64,000 nucleotides of DNA from Mya arenaria. Taxonomy: Eukaryota; Mollusca; Bivalvia; Myida; Myidae. A program made the position numbers and the translations under genes. Location: NCBI RefSeq assembly GCF_026914265.1, contig NC_069124.1, positions 60,232,589 through 60,296,588 on the forward strand. Reading direction: 5' to 3'. The notes below the pieces were generated by a model. It made no database searches, was not told the origin of the DNA, and saw only the letters and a program-made list of their open reading frames with translations. Shown here one piece after another: positions 59,291 to 64,000 of this stretch (its first letter is position 1; each line of letters starts with the position of its first letter).

Positions 59291-59635
59291 AGCAACATTT
59301 ATTGATTAAAAATATGAAGTAACATGAAACACGAAGTAACATTAATAACAAGTTTTAAGTTGCAAGTTGTAAGTAGAATAAAGAAAAGAAAGTTAGTGTA
59401 CAAGTATAAATACAATATTCTGGCAGAATAAAATACAACTTACAGTAGAATAAAATATTAACCAGCTACATCAACATTTAAAACTACGATGTCTCGTGTA
59501 CTTGTCCAGTGTTTTTAAATTAAAAAAAAATCATCACTACGGAAACTTTCAACGTTTGATGATCTAGATCGGTAGTTTATTGTTATGCTACGGATTTAAT
59601 CTACTGGCCAAAGTCAGCGTATTGTTCCGGTCTGT

Positions 59636-60640
59636 TTATTGTGTTTCTCGCAAACAGAGACGTCGAATTTTCCTTACTGTCTCTCCAACAAACGCTTTCC
59701 ACTCTTGTTTGAACAAGGTTCCGCTGACGAAATAGAAGAGGAAATTGAACGTAAAGTTACAGTAAGCTAGATTCAGCAGAATCGCATCGTACATCACCTT
59801 TCGTGCCTCTTCTAACTCATCATTTGCTACTGTTCTGTGTGCCAATACATTGTAAAATGTGTATGGTAATGTTGTCACAATGAAAAATCCACATATCAAA
59901 AATAAAAGTTTTGTCATCGTTTTTCTCTTCTTTAAGATGCTTTCGTTCTGAACAGTATTTGTAGGATTCACTCTTTGTAACTTCCTCTTCTGTTGAACTA
60001 CACTGAAAACTATGCCGATGTTTCCAATGATTATAATTACTGTTGGAATAATGTTTAAGCCTACAAAAAGAATCACCGGCCAGTAGTGAGTATAAAAGTG
60101 TGATAACTCATCCGATAATGCAATGCACTTCCAGGAAGGAGTAGAAGAGTTTGAAGCAACTTGAACCAATCCTAAGCCGCCAAAGTAGTGCGAACATGAA
60201 AATGCGCAAAACAGTAGCAGTATGAATGACACTAGAACTGCATTTCTTGGAGTCATTTTCGTCCTCGCAAATACAATAGATCTGGTCATTATAGCCCTTT
60301 CAAGGGTCAGTATCACCAGAAGCCAGATCGAATATGTTGCAGACGCGTAATTGACCCATGGCAAAACTTTACACAAGAAGTTAGAAACGTTAGCTACATC
60401 GATATTCGCAAGACGTGTATACATTTCAACAAACGTGGAGGTCCACAGTAATGTCAAGTCTGCAAACGCAAGAAACAGAAGATACAAACTTGTTGAATAT
60501 TGACGAATACGATATCTGAGCAGAATTATAACATTGATTAAATTTCCAATAGTCCCGATCAGAAGATGAAAAGGTGGAACCGTCCTCCAAATCCAGTAGG
60601 CCACTTTGCATTCCATATACTCATTTGGATCACAATGCAT
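59636..60640 (-). CDS. Class A GPCR, intronless
   Basis: A 334-residue single-exon frame with seven hydrophobic segments. Class A features are GN at 32-33 in TM1, FAD at 59-61 in TM2, Cys90 before TM3 and a loop-2 Cys in SWKC. LERA replaces DRY at the end of TM3 (Glu114-Arg115), and a Lys/Arg-rich loop 3 precedes the TM6 block FLICGFFIVTTLPY. TM7 ends in NFLFY instead of NPxxY. Putative N-glycosylation sites include NVS and NSS. This kind of receptor is common in the expanded orphan peptide-type GPCR sets of molluscs; the ligand is unknown. The frame ends at 59636. The gene sits between two minisatellites: the 27-bp array ends about 345 bases past the stop, and the 43-bp array begins about 40 bases before the ATG, which leaves little ordinary promoter sequence. 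Confidence 0.88.
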   Translation of the reverse strand: MHCDPNEYMECKVAYWIWRTVPPFHLLIGTIGNLINVIILLRYRIRQYSTSLYLLFLAFADLTLLWTSTFVEMYTRLANIDVANVSNFLCKVLPWVNYASATYSIWLLVILTLERAIMTRSIVFARTKMTPRNAVLVSFILLLFCAFSCSHYFGGLGLVQVASNSSTPSWKCIALSDELSHFYTHYWPVILFVGLNIIPTVIIIIGNIGIVFSVVQQKRKLQRVNPTNTVQNESILKKRKTMTKLLFLICGFFIVTTLPYTFYNVLAHRTVANDELEEARKVMYDAILLNLAYCNFTFNFLFYFVSGTLFKQEWKAFVGETVRKIRRLCLRETQ

Positions 60641-60681
60641 TGTTTAAGATCTACTTGTATTTTAATAAGACCAGCTAAAAA

Positions 60682-62100
60682 AACACTACACGTTCGTTAT
60701 CTGCCGCGCCTATGTTGGTCTAGAAGACACAACACGTTCGTTATCTGCCGTTTCTATGTTGGTCTAGAAGCCACAAGACGTTCGTTATCTGCCGCGCCTA
60801 TGTTGGTCTAGAAAACACAACACGTTCGTTATCTACCTCGCCTATGTTGGTCTAGAAGACAAAACACTTTCACTATCTGCCGCGCCTTTATTGGTCTAGA
60901 AAACCCAACACGTTCGTTATCTGCCGCGCCTATTTTGGTCAAGAAAACCCAACACCATCGCTATCTACCGCGCCTATTTTGGTCTAGAAAACACAACACT
61001 TTTATCTGCCGCGCCTATGTTGGTCTAGAAAACACAACATTTTTATCTGCCGCGCCTATGTTGGTCTAGAAAACACAACCCGCTCGTTATCTGCCGCCCC
61101 TATGTTGGTCTATAAAACACAACACGTTCGATATCCGCCACACCAATATTGTCTATAGAACACAGCACGTTCGGTATCTGCCACATCTATATTGTCTATG
61201 AAACACAACATGTTCGATATCTGCCACTCCGATATTGTCTATAAAACACAACACGTTCGATATCTGCCACACCAAAATTGTCAATAAAACACAACACGTT
61301 CGGTATCAGCCACATCTATAATGTCTATAAAACACAACACGTTCGCTATCTGCCACACCGATATTGTCTATAAAACACAACACGTTCGATATCAGCCACA
61401 CCGATATTGTCTATAAAACACAACACGTTCGATATCTGCCACACCAACATTTGTCTATAAACACAACACGTTCGGTATCAGCCACACCAACATTTGTCTA
61501 TAAAACACAACACGTTCGATATCTGCCACACCGATATTGTCTATAAAACACAACACGTTCGATATCAGCCACACAAACATTTGTCTATAAAACACACCAC
61601 GTTCGATATCTGCCACACCAACATTTGTCTATAAAACACAACACGTTCGGTATCTGCCACACCGATATTGTCTATAGAACACAACACGTTCGATATCTGC
61701 CACACTAACATTTGTCTATAAAACACAACACGTTCGGTATCTGCCACACCGATATTGTCTATAAAACACAACACGTTCGATATCAGCCACACCGATATTG
61801 TTTATAAAACACAACACCTTCGATATCTGCCACACCAACATTTGTCAATGAAACACAACATGTTCGATATCAGCCACACCAAAATTGTCAATAAAACACA
61901 ACACGTTCGATATCAGCCACTCCAATATTGTCTATAAAACACAATGTGTTCGATATCAGCCACTCCAATATTGTCTATAAAACACAATATGTTCGATATC
62001 TGCCACACCAAAATTGTCTATAAAACACAACACGTTCGGTATCAGCCACTCCAATATTGTCTATAAAACACAAAACGAGCGATACCTGCCACATCTATAT
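60682..62100. repeat. 43-bp minisatellite array upstream of the GPCR
   Basis: About 33 units of 41-43 bases in two classes. At 60682-61110 the unit contains CACGTTCGTTATCTGCCGCG and CCTATGTTGGTCTAGAA; from about 61110 to 62100 it contains CACGTTCGATATCTGCCACA and CCGATATTGTCTATAAAA, with variants CCAACATTTGTC and TCAGCCAC. The two classes are related. Small open frames inside (for example 61364-61546) are artefacts. Confidence 0.93.
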
Positions 62101-62900
62101 TTGTCTAGAATTGTTTTCGTTCAATAGCTGTGAAAAGGTTTTCTGAATAATAAAATATTGCGAAATTAATTCTCCTGTGTGCTTTATGAATGCAATTTAG
62201 CTAGGATTACGGTGAACATTCATAAAAGCACTTAATAACAATTTAATATACTCTGGAGGACAATTCTTTGAAGTGCAAGCGGAGAAAATATTTTATTCCA
62301 TGGAGACGCAATTGTCATATAGAATTTCGATAGACAATGTACTTTCATTCACCCGCCTTTTCAGGTTTCAATCGTGAATTACATGCCTCACGTACCTAGG
62401 TTGTTTAAAATGTTTTGCAGTTTAACTTATTTAATCGTCATTTTTAGATAACCTCAGTACTGTTACGTTCACCCCATTGCGCCTATACAATTGTAGATAC
62501 ATAGCAATTCCACATTTCCGACAAAAAATGAGTCTTTGTATCAATCTAAAAAATAACAAATACATTGGACTTTTCACGTTGAAAGTGTTACGCCTATATA
62601 TATGTACATTTACGCATGAGCCATGTTCATTTTCCTTTTATGCTGTCTGAAATTAAAATAATAATATACTGAGTCTAATGCTAGAGTAAATTTCAATTTA
62701 TATCATAACACTTTGAATATATATCAAACAATGTTAGCGCTAAGTTTTCTTTTAATATTTATACATGTACATTTAAACTACCTGGAAATAATATGGATCT
62801 TTGGACTTTCTTCTTGATTTGTAACAACCTCCAGTAACCTTCCATACTGACTCAAGTGGCTAAACTGAAAAGAAAATATAACACAAATGGTATATATATC
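62101..62900. other. Intergenic, nothing recognised
   Basis: AT-rich spacer between the 43-bp array and the palindrome, with no open frame of note and no repeat that I can see. Confidence 0.5.
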
Positions 62901-63189
62901 ATATCGGCATCATGCTGGCTAAATGTCGGCTATTAAAAATATGCCGACATCGGCCCGATGTCGAGCCGTGTTGCACATCCGACATCGGCCCGATGTAAAT
63001 GCCGATGTCGGGCCGATGAAGTGTTCCATATCGGCCCGACGTCGGACCGATATAAAATGCTTGCTGGGATTCATCGGCCCGACATCGGCATTTACATCGG
63101 GCCGATGTCGGATGTGCAACACGGCTCGACATTGGGCCGATGTCGGCATATTTTTAATAGCCGACATTTAGCCAGCATGATGCCGATAT
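62901..63189. repeat. Near-perfect palindrome with 120-bp arms (foldback element)
   Basis: Left arm 62901-63020 and right arm 63070-63189 are complementary with one mismatch that I can find (CCCGATGTCG against CCCAATGTCG). The 49-base centre holds another imperfect palindrome (ATATCGGCCCGACGTCGGAC and on). The arms are built from repeated CGACATCGGCCCGATGTCG-type motifs. No coding capacity; the overlapping open frames on both strands merely mirror each other. Arm identity implies recent formation or movement, or gene conversion between arms. Confidence 0.93.
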
Positions 63190-64000
63190 CCTTCCTATTT
63201 CGTCCTTATTCTCATACAGCTGGATTGTCATACTCAATGACAACAGAACATGATAGTTAAACACAAGATTTTGTCTTGGTTTATCTTCAGAGAGAAAAAA
63301 TAATAATGCAGAGAAAATCAACGTAACCTTACAGGCATATTATATACTCAAAAATTACTACCTAAGAAAATAAGTTATTTGATGCTATAATTTTTTATTA
63401 TGATTATCATTGCTATAAATATTTAAACAATTGGATTATCACAGAATGTGGATAATACCCCTGAACAGTATTATCAAAATGTACAAGTAATAATACATAG
63501 ACATGCCATATTACACACAGGCTGTTACTGTATAAATAAACAAACAAAATAAGACTTGAAATGAAAGTTATTTCATTGAACAATACTTAAGGTAAAGCTA
63601 CTGCATTAAACATTAAGCGTTTTAAACATAATAATGTTTGTTTGTTTTTTTCATCCCGGTGTTCCAAGGATTCACGCAAATATTTGCGCCTGCCTCATTC
63701 CCCTCCCACCATCTCTGTCCGATGCTGTCTTCATCCAGGCGGCATTTGTCGCTCGTACCTCTGTTGTGAGAAACGACGGAATTTCACGACATCCTCTAGA
63801 AAATTGCATGAACTGTTAATACATAGATGGAGATAAGTCTTTTTCAGGATATGGGTATTTACAAAATGAATTTACAAGGAATTTGGTATTCTTATTTTTT
63901 AATTGGGCTTTTGTTAAATGTGAAATGATTTTTTGTGTGTGTTGTTTGTATAAAATTTGCCTACAACCCTTCGCATATTTCTTGGGGGGATTATATATTG
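63190..64000. other. Right end of window, no gene assigned
   Basis: Mostly AT-rich. One minus-strand piece at about 63660-63815 is open for some 48 codons (SRGCREIPSFLTTEVRATNA within it) and looks less random than its surroundings, but I recognise no family, splice sites or start, so it is left unassigned; it could be part of a dispersed repeat. Confidence 0.35.

Noticed and set aside
62899-63260. Four overlapping open frames on both strands
   Set aside because: They are mirror images created by the 120-bp-arm palindrome.

Overview
The window looks like nuclear DNA of a lophotrochozoan animal, most likely a bivalve mollusc. The reasons are AT-rich DNA, small exons with GT-AG introns, non-LTR retrotransposons of molluscan style, many foldback elements and minisatellites, and family members typical of bivalve genomes (SOUL heme-binding proteins, GMC/choline-dehydrogenase-like enzymes, ASB proteins, class A peptide-type GPCRs). 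The species cannot be named from the sequence alone.

Left part (1-23.4 kb). Two tandem four-exon genes for secreted SOUL/heme-binding proteins lie on the + strand (100-3090 and 9058-11642). Each is followed by GPCR sequence on the opposite strand: a TM6-TM7 relic after the first, and an intact 394-aa receptor gene (22211-23395) after the second. This suggests an old block duplication of a SOUL+GPCR pair. A nearly whole 6.2-kb LINE (12955-19203; ORF1, endonuclease/RT ORF2, AATAAA and a TCTA tail) sits between two almost identical 2.45-kb direct copies of host DNA. Both breakpoints of the duplication fall exactly at the LINE ends, as if it made a giant target-site duplication. The second copy carries an orphan last exon of the SOUL gene. 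Two older LINE fragments lie at 4.0-5.0 kb (+) and 6.1-7.3 kb (-).

Middle part (25.9-47.2 kb). After a 790-bp TA-flanked MITE comes a complete 11-coding-exon GMC oxidoreductase gene on the minus strand (37276-27520, 594 aa predicted). Its 5.6-kb seventh intron holds a decayed hAT transposon, a 36-bp minisatellite, a foldback element and a dispersed repeat. Head to head with it on the + strand is an eight-coding-exon ankyrin-repeat/SOCS-box gene (40637-47163, 386 aa predicted), whose second intron is mostly a 17-bp/43-bp minisatellite.

Right part (47.2-64 kb). This is gene-poor and repeat-rich: a broken DIRS-type retrotransposon fossil (about 49.1-51.8 kb), a Tigger/pogo-like MITE, several inverted-repeat elements, a 3.4-kb array of 27-bp units that is open in frames on both strands, an intronless class A GPCR (60640-59636, minus), a 1.4-kb array of about 43-bp units starting just upstream of that receptor's ATG, and a near-perfect 120-bp-arm palindrome at 62901-63189.

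Exon structures were joined by hand from splice signals, reading phase and family motifs. All family calls rest on motif recognition, not on database searches.
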